Positions 30,958-39,731 of a DNA stretch of 64,000 nucleotides are shown here, piece after piece (positions within the stretch are counted from its first letter, which is position 1; each line of letters starts with the position of its first letter). The DNA comes from Clostridia bacterium UC5.1-1D2. GTDB taxonomy: Bacteria; Bacillota; Clostridia; Lachnospirales; Lachnospiraceae. Under the pieces are notes generated by a model, which saw nothing but the letters and a program-made list of their open reading frames with translations, had not been told where the DNA came from and made no database searches. The DNA lies in the NCBI GenBank assembly GCA_001304855.1, contig BBZN01000012.1:1-64000 (forward strand), given 5' to 3'. Both the position numbers and the translations under genes were made by a program.

Positions 30958-31317
30958 TCAACCCTCCAATCCCAAATGCCTGTTGGAATCCTGCGGGGCT
31001 TGCCCCCGTTCTGTGTCTGTGTAGGAACGGATTTCAGAGCAGACCGTTATTTTATAGTTCTCAAAAAGTTTATCCCGCCCTTCTTTCTGGCTCATGCGGT
31101 GCTGCATGATATTCCGCCAGCCTTCCACGGCGGCTTCGTCCGTCCACACATTCATGGACAGCAGCTTGCCGTCCTCATTCAGGCTGGTGAAACGCTCTGC
31201 TCGGATAAATCCTTCAAACCCCGCTAACACCGGCTTCAGCATGGCCGCAAGGTCAAGATACTTCTTCATTCCGGCCTTTGTGGGTTTTACTTCAAATAAA
31301 ACAATGATATTTGCCAT
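30958..31317 (-). CDS. ABM-type monooxygenase-like small protein
   Basis: 119 residues of the dimeric alpha-beta-barrel (antibiotic biosynthesis monooxygenase/YgiN-like) type: MANIIVLFEVKPTKAGMKKY, FIRAERFTSLNEDGKLLSM and WRNIMQHRMSQKEGR. The ATG at 31317 has AAAAAGGAG 9 bases upstream; a second ATG two codons earlier is too close to it. The reading frame is continuous upstream into an Ada fragment but that part is not likely to be translated with it. Confidence 0.65.
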   Translation of the reverse strand: MANIIVLFEVKPTKAGMKKYLDLAAMLKPVLAGFEGFIRAERFTSLNEDGKLLSMNVWTDEAAVEGWRNIMQHRMSQKEGRDKLFENYKITVCSEIRSYTDTERGQAPQDSNRHLGLEG

Positions 31318-31356
31318 TTTCATTAACTCCTTTTTAATTACATTCCGGCTTACAAC

Positions 31357-31527
31357 GCTGCATGGACGGTAGCCGTGTTTCAATGCTTCTTCCAAGGTAT
31401 CAAAGAACGCCATATTTTTCTCTAAGGGTGTCCGTGATGAACAAGACGGACGGCAGACGATTTTTGTGGATTTTACCGCAACATAAAATTTCCCATCATA
31501 GTTGTCTCGTCCCTGCCGAAAGCGGAC
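31357..31527 (-). pseudogene. Ada zinc-binding domain fragment
   Basis: Minus-strand residues GRDNYDGKFYVAVKSTKI, VCRPSCSSR and EEALKHGYRPC match the N-terminal Ada domain that uses Cys ligands to sense methyl-phosphotriesters. The rest of Ada is missing. The fragment lies upstream of the monooxygenase-like gene. Confidence 0.6.
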
Positions 31528-31851
31528 TTCCTGCTGTTGGTCGAGCGGGAGAAGTGCGGATACAGCATGAAGAACGCACTTACAAGTTCCCATATATTCT
31601 ACTGCTATATGGATGACTTCTATACAGGCGGCGGGAGCGAGATACAGACCAGTGCCTTGATAAAGGCGGTACACCATTACCTGGACAGCCTGTTCCAGAT
31701 GAGTGTGAATGACATGATGGAGGAAGTGTACCGGGTGACGCGGATGAATATGTCCGAAACGGAGAAGCGGCAGTTTTATGAGAAACATGTGAAACCAATG
31801 CATCTGGTCATTGATAAAAACGGCAATGTGACAATAGAATTGAAGAAATAA
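31501..31851 (+). pseudogene. C-terminal fragment of an unrecognised conserved protein
   Basis: The open plus-strand frame reads SLPKADFLLLVEREKCGYS, HIFYCYMDDFYTGGGSEIQ and ends KPMHLVIDKNGNVTIELKK. It has no start with ribosome site and abuts the Ada fragment, so it looks like the tail of a longer gene. I do not recognise the family. Confidence 0.45.
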
Positions 31852-31854
31852 ATG

Positions 31855-31898
31855 AAGGCTGCCTTCTGGTTAATAGGAGAGCAGCCTGTTATTTTATT
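31855..31898 (+). terminator. Terminator after the fragment at 31501-31851
   Basis: AGGCTGC pairs with GCAGCCT across about 17 bases, followed by GTTATTTTATT. Confidence 0.6.
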
Positions 31899-31947
31899 AC
31901 AGCTTCATTCAACAGATGGCCTGTCAAGCCTGTGCCTATCCTGCTAA

Positions 31948-32121
31948 TTAATCCTTATAGGATATAAGGAATGAATTCTTAAATTTATTTGATTTTAAAA
32001 AAGCAAGAGCCTTCTGATAATCAAATCCATATTTTTTCAAAGCCTTGTAACAAAATAAAAGGCCGGCTTGGCTTTCCTTATTCAGCATTCTGATTTGTTC
32101 CAATGTATCATGAGTATCCAC
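31948..32121 (-). CDS. Small protein with UBA/EF-Ts-N-like helix pattern
   Basis: 57 residues from GTG 32121 with AGGAGG six bases upstream. The sequence contains LLFCYKALKKYGFDYQKALAFLKS, whose Cys/Tyr-Lys-Ala-Leu spacing resembles the three-helix UBA-like domain at the EF-Ts N-terminus. It is too short for the usual gene finders. It is the last gene of the minus-strand half of the immunity-like array. Function unknown. Confidence 0.5.
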   Translation of the reverse strand: MDTHDTLEQIRMLNKESQAGLLFCYKALKKYGFDYQKALAFLKSNKFKNSFLISYKD

Positions 32122-32146
32122 GAAAGGCCTCCTTCACAAGTTAGAG

Positions 32147-32577
32147 TTAGTTCACAGGCTCGCCATCGACCATTCGGACAAAACCTTCATGCCATTTCAA
32201 AGCGCCTAATTTCCATCGGGTTACAGTCCATTCCGCCCGTTGGTATTTCTCCTTTATGACCGGAAGCTCTGCGTCTGCCTGTTTTTCTGTGAGGAAGCAT
32301 GGGCTTTCAATTATGTCTATCTCATCTAGGTATTTATTTGTGTTCCATCCCTGTACCGTCCATAAGTAATCAGATGTCCTGCTGTTGAAATCGCCAATAA
32401 CATTTTTCTTCACAATACGGTATGTACAGGGAAATCACAGAACCCTTTTATATTTTTAAGATAATGCTGGGCAGTATCCTCGGCCTGTTGTTCGGTTTCA
32501 AACAGGCCAATGTAAAAATCCTCTGAATAATTATCATAAGATAATTCAGGGTCAGTCAATATCAGCAGATATAACAT
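32147..32577 (-). CDS. Small soluble protein, immunity-like (frameshifted)
   Basis: About 143 residues after restoring one base near 32420. It starts at ATG 32577 (AAAGGAG upstream) with MLYLLILTDPELSYDNYSED, and later has FETEQQAEDTAQHYL and LTEKQADAELPVIKEKYQRA, two copies of an E-x-Q/A-rich segment that suggest an internal duplication. No signal peptide. I do not recognise a named family; the neighbourhood suggests an immunity protein. Confidence 0.6.
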
Positions 32578-32587
32578 ATGCGCTCCT

Positions 32588-32935
32588 TTAAAAAGATGAG
32601 TTTTGATTTAATGATTCCTCTATATATTCTTTCACTGCATTTATCCCTTCAAACTTTTTATATCGAGGGAATCCATCTGTATTACATTCGGAATAAGTCA
32701 AATGGAAAATATAATATATGTCTGCGCCTCCGTCATTATCAGCCACATACAAGACATCATCATTTGAATCACATTTGGCCACTGCCCATAGCCGTTTATG
32801 ATAGAGGAAATGTTCCTTACCGATTTCTTTCTTCAGTTCAGCCACAAATGTCTGATTTGAGAAGGGCAGCATATGCCAGTTGAAATCATCGCCATATTTA
32901 TTATATAGATTATAAAAAACTTCTTCTGCCGTCAT
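32588..32935 (-). CDS. Small acidic protein, SUKH-like immunity candidate
   Basis: 115 residues, intact. It contains LLPFSNQTF-like and RLWAVAKCDSNDDVLYVADN segments that recall SMI1/KNR4 (SUKH) proteins, which bind and neutralise contact-dependent toxins. Its ATG overlaps the stop of the upstream ankyrin gene (ATGA), so the two are translationally coupled. Confidence 0.55.
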   Translation of the reverse strand: MTAEEVFYNLYNKYGDDFNWHMLPFSNQTFVAELKKEIGKEHFLYHKRLWAVAKCDSNDDVLYVADNDGGADIYYIFHLTYSECNTDGFPRYKKFEGINAVKEYIEESLNQNSSF

Positions 32936-33613
32936 ATGCCCATTCCTCCATTAGCTCCGCCGAAATATTCTTTAAGAGCACTTTGAATAGGTTCTCTTAT
33001 ATTGATGTTGTTCATTCCATACATTTTTTCCTCAAAGAAATAGACTTTATTTGATGCTCCCCAAAAGTTTTGATTAAGCCATTCTTCCTTATCTGCACCA
33101 TATTGGATAAGTAAATCAAGGACTTCAAATAATCTCGTTTTGGTTTATTTCTTGTATATCTGGATAAGCGTCTTTTCTCTCCAAAATGATTTCTGCTTGA
33201 TTTACCGCCGTACCTATCGGAAACATTTCTGATGATGTTTTTCGGTTGGGATTGGCTCCATTCTCAAGTAATGTTTTAATCAAATTCATATACTTTTCGG
33301 AATGGTTATACCGTTTATAGCATAGTGCAGAAAATACACCTATGATAGCATCGTGCAGGACGGACATACAGACGCTATGAGGCGGAACAAGTGCAGGGTC
33401 TTCCATGAAATTGGAATCGGCTCCATTTTCAAGCAAAAGCTCTATAATTTCAAATTCTCCGCACTTAATCGCTACTTGTAATGGCGATTGCCCGATATCC
33501 TTTTTAGGTGTTTTTGCATTGTAAACCTCATTTACAGCGGTGATATTTTTTGATATTGCTGCCCGTACCGCTTCGATATCACTATGCCTTATATCTTTAA
33601 ATAATTTATTCAT
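32932..33613 (-). CDS. Ankyrin-repeat protein (frameshifted)
   Basis: About 226 residues. Ankyrin repeats are visible: GQSPLQVAIKCGEFEIIELL, LENGADSNF, and NLIKTLLENGANPN, with a further LDLLIQYGADKEEWL after a frame change near 33140. Small ankyrin proteins frequently serve as immunity proteins in polymorphic-toxin arrays. The start ATG is at 33613 and the end overlaps the next gene. Confidence 0.65.
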
Positions 33614-33614
33614 T

Positions 33615-34050
33615 TTAATCCGTATACATCCTTGTTTTCTGATAATTCATTTTCGATAGAGGTTCTGATTGATAAATTCTGTATTCTTTCACATCAGTCA
33701 GAGAGGGAAGAAGCGTGTCCAATCCGCCATTAGTCCCATAGGCCCAATATGTCAAAATCGGTACACTCTAAGTCCCTAACCTTTTCCCAGTCCCGTTCTA
33801 AAACAATGCCATCAATCTGCTGGGCTTTATATAATTCATCCAACGATTCAAAATTATATTCGCCGCTTGCTTCTTCTGGGGCGCCGCACCGTTGAAAGGA
33901 GCAGTGGTCATCATAAATTACAATCATGTATTCATTCGGGGTGTCATGAAAGAATAAGCGTAATTCTGATTCAAAACCATACTCATGGATGCTTTTTGAT
34001 AACAATCCCTTTATATCTTCAAATGTATAATTGGTCATTTTATCCACCAT
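33615..34050 (-). CDS. Small soluble protein, immunity-like (frameshifted at C-terminus)
   Basis: The main frame gives MVDKMTNYTFEDIKGLLSKS and LFFHDTPNEYMIVIYDDHCS. It stops at 33730, but another frame continues YGTNGGLDTLLPSLTDVKEY to 33615, so one extra base near 33750 is likely and the protein would have about 144 residues. No signal peptide, no known family. Confidence 0.55.
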
Positions 34051-34082
34051 ATTTTCCGGCTGCCAAACAACATGATAAGGTG

Positions 34083-34427
34083 CTATTTATCTGGAAATTC
34101 TCTAATGACATGTATTTCACCAATGATATGCTCATTAAATTCATCCAGCTTTTCGGCCGGGACCCATAACTCCTTATGGTGCGCGCCCCCGACTTGATGG
34201 ACTTGAAACTGTCCGCAATATTGGTTGTCTACCTCAAACTTTGTGACATAACCTCTGTGGTCCTCATTATATTTTACATTCCAGCCGGAAGCAATCTCCG
34301 TTGCGTACTGTTCGTTCAGGACTGGATAAAAAATAGGCTGTTCCGCTAACCTTGGAGGAAATTTTCGATAATTGCTTTCCTTAATTAATTCTAGCTCTTT
34401 AGTGCCAACAGGTCTGTATAAAATCAT
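34083..34427 (-). CDS. ADP-ribosylation/crystallin J1-annotated small protein
   Basis: 114 residues: MILYRPVGTKELELI, PPRLAEQPIFYPVLNEQYA, and WVPAEKLDEFNEHIIG form a well conserved small family often labelled ADP-ribosylation/crystallin J1 in databases, although there is no evidence of such an activity. Soluble and acidic, with a good match over its full length. It sits in the immunity-like array. Confidence 0.65.
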   Translation of the reverse strand: MILYRPVGTKELELIKESNYRKFPPRLAEQPIFYPVLNEQYATEIASGWNVKYNEDHRGYVTKFEVDNQYCGQFQVHQVGGAHHKELWVPAEKLDEFNEHIIGEIHVIREFPDK

Positions 34428-34469
34428 TTTGCCTCCTAATGCTTTAGTTTCGGTTCAATAAGCTGGAAC

Positions 34470-35054
34470 TTACTTATTTTCTCTTACTACTCGGCAAGGA
34501 TTTCCATATGCTATGGTATTGTCCGGAATATCTTTTGTAACAACACTTCCTGCTCCAATTACAACGTTATTTCCTATCGTAACACCTGGCATAATGATAG
34601 CACCACCACCAATCCATACATTATTGCCTATGGTAACTGGTGCTGTTTGTGTTTTGCAAAATTCAAATGCCCCATCTTCTTTAGGCTCCCCAAAACGGTC
34701 AATCGCATTTGTTGGGTGAAATGCTGTATATATTTGCACATTCGGGGCAATTAAAGCATTATCTCCGATACGAATAATATTATCATCTAAAAATGTACAA
34801 TTCATGTTGACTTCGCAATTATTTCCAAAATAAACATTGTTCCCATAATCAACATAAAAAGGGGCTGTTATCCAAAGATTTTTACCTTTTCCACCAAGTA
34901 ATTCACTTAATATTCTTTCTTTTTCTTGCACATTGGAAGAATCTGTTTGATTATAGTCCCTTGCCAAATCTTTAGCCTTATGCCATTGGGCTAATAACTC
35001 AGTATCTCCACAATCATATAGTTGTCCTGTCAACATTTTTTCTCTTTTTGTCAC
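34470..35054 (-). CDS. Maltose/galactoside O-acetyltransferase family enzyme
   Basis: About 194 residues: an N-terminal Mac domain (KREKMLTGQLYDCGDTELLA), then left-handed beta-helix hexapeptide repeats (VTIGNNVWIGGGAIIMPGVT, IGNNVVIGAGSVVTKDIPD) and the catalytic-His region TAFHPTNA. It acetylates sugars with acetyl-CoA; the substrate is unknown. GTG 35054 has GGAGG upstream and is preferred over the frame start at 35069. It is an odd member among the immunity-like genes. Confidence 0.85.
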   Translation of the reverse strand: MTKREKMLTGQLYDCGDTELLAQWHKAKDLARDYNQTDSSNVQEKERILSELLGGKGKNLWITAPFYVDYGNNVYFGNNCEVNMNCTFLDDNIIRIGDNALIAPNVQIYTAFHPTNAIDRFGEPKEDGAFEFCKTQTAPVTIGNNVWIGGGAIIMPGVTIGNNVVIGAGSVVTKDIPDNTIAYGNPCRVVRENK

Positions 35055-35154
35055 AATAGACCTCCACAAATTAATGACTTAAATACACAACCAACCTATA
35101 GAAGTATAGCATGTACATCTGGATTCCACAACAGTTTCCCCACCCATCTGCCAG

Positions 35155-35184
35155 TTGCCGCATCCACTTGCCATATGATATAAT
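35155..35184 (+). promoter_or_regulatory. Promoter of the plus-strand immunity-like genes
   Basis: TTGCCG (35155-35160), 18 bases, TATAAT (35179-35184), 33 bases before the first start codon. Confidence 0.55.
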
Positions 35185-35216
35185 TTATCCTATTAAAGAA
35201 CGGAAGAGGTAGCGGT

Positions 35217-35846
35217 ATGCCTGCATATTTCAATCTATCGGTCCAGTTCAGAAGGGATGAGCTTTATCCCACATTTGTGAAGGATTTCTACACTATGCTT
35301 GATGAAGCGGGAATGAAATTCCAATCAGGCTATTGGGGATTTGAGGAGGATTCACTGGAAGAAACCATCCAGTGGAACCAACGGAAGCTGGAAGAGGACT
35401 TTAACCTTGGATTCACAGAGCACCATTCGCACGATTATAAACAGGTGATATACAGGTTTGGCGCTTATTCCGAGGTGCGGGGATTCTGGATGAACAATTA
35501 CCCGGAGGATGGGGAGTTCACCTATGAAATTATCATACCGGAATCGGAAGTCCTGATGGAAGGGTATCCCGTCAGGTTCATAAAAAAGAAGATGGACAGG
35601 CTCCTGGAATTGTCTGAAGGGATATGGCAATTTCCTCCTGTCAGGGCCATACAGACGGGCCTGGAAATTGAGGATGACTCAGCCGGCCTTGCGGAACTGG
35701 CACAGGGAGGATGCCCGAGCGCCTGGCCTTTTGCCATCGTGGAGGAGCTTGGGGCCTGCTATGAGGGTTCCATGTATGATATCCGGCTCATAAGCGGGGG
35801 GAAGAGAGGGCTCCTGTTTTGGCGTACTGGAACTGACAATGGATAG
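35217..35846 (+). CDS. Soluble protein of unknown family, immunity-like
   Basis: 209 residues, intact: MPAYFNLSVQFRRDELYPTF at the start, an aromatic-rich middle (GYWGFEEDSLEET, RGFWMNNYPEDGEF) and GGCPSAWPFAIVEELG near the end. No membrane helix or signal peptide. First gene of the plus-strand series, 17 bases before the next start. I do not recognise a named domain. Confidence 0.65.
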   Translation: MPAYFNLSVQFRRDELYPTFVKDFYTMLDEAGMKFQSGYWGFEEDSLEETIQWNQRKLEEDFNLGFTEHHSHDYKQVIYRFGAYSEVRGFWMNNYPEDGEFTYEIIIPESEVLMEGYPVRFIKKKMDRLLELSEGIWQFPPVRAIQTGLEIEDDSAGLAELAQGGCPSAWPFAIVEELGACYEGSMYDIRLISGGKRGLLFWRTGTDNG

Positions 35847-35863
35847 AAAATGAGGTGGGCTTT

Positions 35864-36547
35864 ATGATATCAGCTTTTTGGGAGAAGTTTAAACCGCTTT
35901 ATGCTGTGGACGCGTTAGAGGGATATGCAGAGAATGAAATTGCATATCTAAAGGGGCTGTTCGGCGCCCTGCCGCCAGTGCTGGAGGATTATTACCGCGC
36001 CGCCGGGCGGACAAAGGCGTTCCACTGTGTCCAGGACACATGGATGCTGCCGGAACATTTCCGGAAATGGGAATGGCTGCGGGAACCGGATTACTTGATT
36101 CTTCTGAATGAGAACCAGGGTGTCTGCCGGGCCGGAATCCGCAGGGAGGATTTGAGGCTGCCGGACCCTCCGGTTTATGTGACGGAGGATGATAAAAACT
36201 GGGTCCTTTGCGCGCCCACGACCAGAGAGTTCCTATCTGCCGCGCTGGCTTATGAGGGTGTCTTTACCTTTGAATATAACCCGGAGGAATTCTACTGGCT
36301 GACAGACGAGGAACTGTGGCTGATTCAATCTAAGCTCACGAAGCTTCCTTTTGAAATGACAAACTGGCTTTGCGGCATGCGCATTACCTTCTATAGCAAT
36401 GAACCGGATAATATGGTGGCTGTCATGGACTGTGGAAAAGGGGAACTGCATGAAGATGGGGAACTGCAAATGCTTTATGGGGCGGCAAGCGAGGTCTCAT
36501 ATGCAAGGCTGATGTCTGTCCTGGAAGGCGTTGGGGAAACGATATAA
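35864..36547 (+). CDS. SMI1/KNR4 (SUKH)-like protein
   Basis: 227 residues from ATG 35864 (GAGGTGGG upstream). The stretch GALPPVLEDYYRAAGRTKAF is the typical SMI1/KNR4 opening (LPxxLxxFYxxxNG), and later WLLNEN-like and LCAPTTREFLSAALAYEGVF segments fit the fold. SUKH proteins are the largest family of immunity proteins of polymorphic toxin systems. Which toxin it blocks cannot be told; none is in the window. Confidence 0.65.
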   Translation: MISAFWEKFKPLYAVDALEGYAENEIAYLKGLFGALPPVLEDYYRAAGRTKAFHCVQDTWMLPEHFRKWEWLREPDYLILLNENQGVCRAGIRREDLRLPDPPVYVTEDDKNWVLCAPTTREFLSAALAYEGVFTFEYNPEEFYWLTDEELWLIQSKLTKLPFEMTNWLCGMRITFYSNEPDNMVAVMDCGKGELHEDGELQMLYGAASEVSYARLMSVLEGVGETI

Positions 36548-36617
36548 TCTGATGTTTGGATAGGATAGTTTGGTTATGGTCTTCTGTATTTAATAAGCAG
36601 ACTGGAGGAGGAATAAG

Positions 36618-37052
36618 TTGATATACAAACGCTACAAGGACGCTGATAAATTGATTGTGGATGTGGACGGGTTAAAAATGTCAGATGATGCATTGGTTTT
36701 GATTTATCATGAAGATAAGTGGTACGATGACGTTTTTATTGATTTGGAAGGACAGGCAGTAAGTTTTGAGAAACTAAAGCCATATATAATATTTGCTGCG
36801 AAAAGCCTTGCTGAAATGGATGTTATCGCACAGGAATACAGTGCATTGCATGGGGACGGCAGATTCGTGGATGGTTATGAGGTTGCTTATGTATTTCTTG
36901 ATGCGCCTGACAGCATAAGGTTGAGGTACTGTGGGATAACCCAAAACACGGAATTTGATGTGGTTTTTCAATATATGAATGGTGAGTTTTCCCTTAAAAG
37001 CTTTGGTATGAAAAAGGATATCTCATCTAATTGGGGCACTCTTAAAATGTAA
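36618..37052 (+). CDS. Small soluble protein, immunity-like
   Basis: 144 residues from TTG 36618 with GGAGGAGGAA upstream. Typical text: MIYKRYKDADKLIVDVDGL, then YHEDKWYDDVFIDLEG and RLRYCGITQNTEFDVVFQYM. Acidic, no signal. No known family. Confidence 0.6.
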   Translation: MIYKRYKDADKLIVDVDGLKMSDDALVLIYHEDKWYDDVFIDLEGQAVSFEKLKPYIIFAAKSLAEMDVIAQEYSALHGDGRFVDGYEVAYVFLDAPDSIRLRYCGITQNTEFDVVFQYMNGEFSLKSFGMKKDISSNWGTLKM

Positions 37053-37061
37053 AATGATAAG

Positions 37062-37442
37062 TCAAGGATAAGTAATGATCGCCTTTTTGTTAAACACACT
37101 GATGGTCAGTTGGTTCCCTTCGTGCTTTAATACCTTATACCGGGTCCCTTTGCGATCCTTCCATTCGTAGTTGGTGAGCTGCAGTTTCTCATCCTGTAGT
37201 TCAGCTTCAATGATTTTTCCATGCAGGGCCTCCAATGCCTTGAGGAAGTCATCAATGCTCAGACGGTTGTTGCAGGTACGCTCGCCTTCGGAGCGGTTTT
37301 CCCTGTGGTACTTTGGACAAGCGTAAAAGAGGGAGGACGGACCTTCCTGGAGGACCATTTCAATTGGTTCATCATGTGTGTTGCCGCAGACCAGGGTGAT
37401 GTCGCCCCAGCTGCCTGTAAGCTTGAGATATTCCTGTTTCAT
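37062..37442 (-). CDS. Small Cys-containing hypothetical protein
   Basis: 126 residues on the opposite strand to its neighbours. It contains ITLVCGNTHDEPIEMVLQEG and ACPKYHRENRSEGERTCNNR, with cysteine pairs that could bind zinc. It resembles widespread short Lachnospiraceae hypotheticals. No function can be given. Confidence 0.55.
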   Translation of the reverse strand: MKQEYLKLTGSWGDITLVCGNTHDEPIEMVLQEGPSSLFYACPKYHRENRSEGERTCNNRLSIDDFLKALEALHGKIIEAELQDEKLQLTNYEWKDRKGTRYKVLKHEGNQLTISVFNKKAIITYP

Positions 37443-37525
37443 AAGCTACATTCTTTTAAGAAGTCCATATATGTGGTAAAATATGTTGAAAAGGACAACA
37501 CCGGCAGAAGAAGGGGTGTGATAAT

Positions 37526-37891
37526 ATGCCGCCATATAAGTGGGGAGTATGCCTTGACTTTGAGACATATGATATTGGATTATTTCAAACAGTCGTGCAA
37601 TATACAGCAGACCGAGCAGGTGAAATGGCGATTATCATGTCTCCTGTAACTATGGTTCATGTGAGAGAATCAAATATAAAGGAACTGAAAACGCCCCCTC
37701 AATTTAGTTATGGCGAAAGGGTAGTCCCTTATAACCATCTTGATACAGCTGGTATTGTGGTAGGGATTTACTGGCATTTTAAACTTAATTGTTTTTACTA
37801 CAGAATCAGGGTTGGAGAAAAAATAAGAAGCAAACGATATTTTGGAAAAGATTTGATTTCGTTTGAATACAGGGCGGAAAGGGGAATATAA
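37526..37891 (+). CDS. Small protein with KOW/SH3-like C-terminal half
   Basis: 121 residues. The C-terminal half (FSYGERVVPYNHLDTAGIVV, then HFKLNCFYYRIRVGEKIRSK) has the pattern of a small SH3-like beta-barrel found in immunity-array proteins. The N-terminal half (MPPYKWGVCLDFETYDIGLF) may be a separate segment. Its stop directly abuts the next ATG. Confidence 0.5.
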   Translation: MPPYKWGVCLDFETYDIGLFQTVVQYTADRAGEMAIIMSPVTMVHVRESNIKELKTPPQFSYGERVVPYNHLDTAGIVVGIYWHFKLNCFYYRIRVGEKIRSKRYFGKDLISFEYRAERGI

Positions 37892-38350
37892 ATGGAAGAA
37901 AATGTTTTATATTTAACCCGTTTTTGTGGCGTAGAACGGCATCCGGTGGAAACGGCAAAATGGTACATCGTAGAAGGCGATGGGACTGAGGATGACCCGG
38001 ATATGCTGTGCCTGGAAATAGAGTTCGGCATGGGGGATGGCCTGCATGAGGATACGGCATATCTGGAAGCGGAGCCGTCATGGGAGGTAAACTTCTATTC
38101 ATTGAAAATTCCTGTCGCTTCATTACGGCCGGGATTCTTTCTGGAGCAGCCTAACAGCGAGGAAGATGTGGATGGGAACCTGTACTACATGGAGCATCAG
38201 CCTACCATGAATAATAAGATGGAGATTATTGAAGTGGAAGGAGAGCGTCTGAAAATCCGGCTGACCGGGATGACAGAGGATGTGAACTATTATGATGGCT
38301 CCAAGCCGAAAAACACAATGGAACTGGTTGCGTGGTTCGACAAAGATTGA
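37892..38350 (+). CDS. Small acidic protein, immunity-like
   Basis: 152 residues starting immediately after the previous stop: MEENVLYLTRFCGVERHPVE, a strongly acidic centre, and a C-terminal EVEGERLKIRLTGMTEDVNY. It has a beta-rich pattern and no signal. The family is unrecognised; it is part of the tight run of genes 37526-39294. Confidence 0.6.
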   Translation: MEENVLYLTRFCGVERHPVETAKWYIVEGDGTEDDPDMLCLEIEFGMGDGLHEDTAYLEAEPSWEVNFYSLKIPVASLRPGFFLEQPNSEEDVDGNLYYMEHQPTMNNKMEIIEVEGERLKIRLTGMTEDVNYYDGSKPKNTMELVAWFDKD

Positions 38351-38362
38351 TAAGGGGAATAC

Positions 38363-38827
38363 ATGTCAAGAATAGATAGAAGCGAATGCTTTTGTATGGA
38401 TATGGAATGGTACGGCGTTGACAGAAATGGCAATATAGCTGTTTTCTGTAGTGCTGGGGAAGGATATATACCGGAGTTTGTGTGTGAGGATGCGGAGAGG
38501 GCGGAAGAGCTGATGGAGTATTTTGATACAGTTGAAAAAATCACAGAAAGCACGTTGTTCTTCAAATCAATCGAACGGGCAGAGCAGGTTGCAAGGGAGT
38601 TTTCTGACAAAGGGCTGTATTATTTTGATTCGGATGACGGCACAAGATTTGGGGTTGCAACGCTCCACGAGTATTACACAAAACTTTCTGCCCCACTGAA
38701 ACCGTTGAAATACGAGTGGCTGCCGGAACATATCCGGGATTTATTAGGGCATAACCGAATGGATGTTGAGGACTTTTCTGCTATCCATGTACGGCATGTG
38801 AAGCATGCGTATGAGGTGCACATATGA
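38363..38827 (+). CDS. Small protein, immunity-like
   Basis: 154 residues: CMDMEWYGVDRNGNIAVFCS and GEGYIPEFVCEDAERAEELM are a pattern that recurs in immunity proteins reading 'D-x-x-G-N-I-A-x-F'. AAGGGGAATAC precedes the ATG. Its end overlaps the next start by 4 bases. Confidence 0.6.
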   Translation: MSRIDRSECFCMDMEWYGVDRNGNIAVFCSAGEGYIPEFVCEDAERAEELMEYFDTVEKITESTLFFKSIERAEQVAREFSDKGLYYFDSDDGTRFGVATLHEYYTKLSAPLKPLKYEWLPEHIRDLLGHNRMDVEDFSAIHVRHVKHAYEVHI

Positions 38828-39294
38828 GGTATGATGGTAAGTCTTTATTTGAATGTGTCCGTTGCCCAATGTGCGCTTGCCGCCAGCTGCCTCCATACGG
38901 GAATTTCACGGTTGGATTGGATTATGCATTTGATTACATAATTGACGCAAGGAAAGTAACGGACAACCTGGGGGAGACCATTACATTGCCGGAAGCTGTT
39001 TTCCTTTCCTGCTTTGAGAATCTGGGGGAGGCAATCACTTCCTTCAGCCCGATGCAATCAGACGCAATAGAATACCGCTTATATCTGGTTTTAAGGGGGG
39101 ATATCTGCAGCCTGGAGGAAATCAAGGCATATGCGAAGACCATGAATGTGAACTATCTCCAGGCAAAACGGGCATTGACGCAGAAGCGGAATCTGATTGC
39201 GGCCGGAAGAGCCCATGATATATGGAAAATGCTCGGCCGGTTTGAGCTGTTTGATGTGCATTATGAAATCGAGCCTGAGTATCCCTATGGATAA
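38824..39294 (+). CDS. Small protein with N-terminal Cys cluster, immunity-like
   Basis: 156 residues: CVRCPMCACRQLPPYGNF near the start gives four closely spaced cysteines that could hold a metal. The C-terminal half is helical (LEEIKAYAKTMNVNYLQAKR). It is coupled by ATGA overlap to the previous gene, so the two are probably co-expressed. Confidence 0.6.
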   Translation: MRYDGKSLFECVRCPMCACRQLPPYGNFTVGLDYAFDYIIDARKVTDNLGETITLPEAVFLSCFENLGEAITSFSPMQSDAIEYRLYLVLRGDICSLEEIKAYAKTMNVNYLQAKRALTQKRNLIAAGRAHDIWKMLGRFELFDVHYEIEPEYPYG

Positions 39295-39340
39295 AAGATG
39301 AATAGGACACATAAACAGAGTATATAGGGAAGGTGCTGGT

Positions 39341-39685
39341 ATGGTAAAGGTTGAGTTTGGAATCATTGAAGATATCACGGAAACAAGGGAATATATGTAC
39401 AATCCGGAAAAATACCATTGTGTTCCAATAGATGACGAGGTTTACATAGAGGACTGGTGGGATAAGCTGGCCCTTTTGAAGACATATTTCCATAACCTTA
39501 GCCGTCCGGATTTTGGGCTTGCCAGATGGGGGATTACCCTGATACCGCCGGAATCACTCCCTGCATTCCAGGAGATAGTGACAGCGGATAAAAGGATGAA
39601 CAGGGATGAGCAGTTGGCAGCCCTGGCCGATAAAATAAGCGAGGCAATCCGCCGGGAGAAGTATATGATACATTTTGGCATATAA
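39341..39685 (+). CDS. Small protein, immunity-like
   Basis: 114 residues: FGIIEDITETREYMYNPEKY, then DWWDKLALLKTYFHNLSRPD and a helical end. GGAAGGTGCTGG precedes the ATG. No family recognised. Confidence 0.55.
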   Translation: MVKVEFGIIEDITETREYMYNPEKYHCVPIDDEVYIEDWWDKLALLKTYFHNLSRPDFGLARWGITLIPPESLPAFQEIVTADKRMNRDEQLAALADKISEAIRREKYMIHFGI

Positions 39686-39731
39686 GCAGACTGCTGAATA
39701 TACATTTTCTATAGGTAATGGAGGGAAAATA

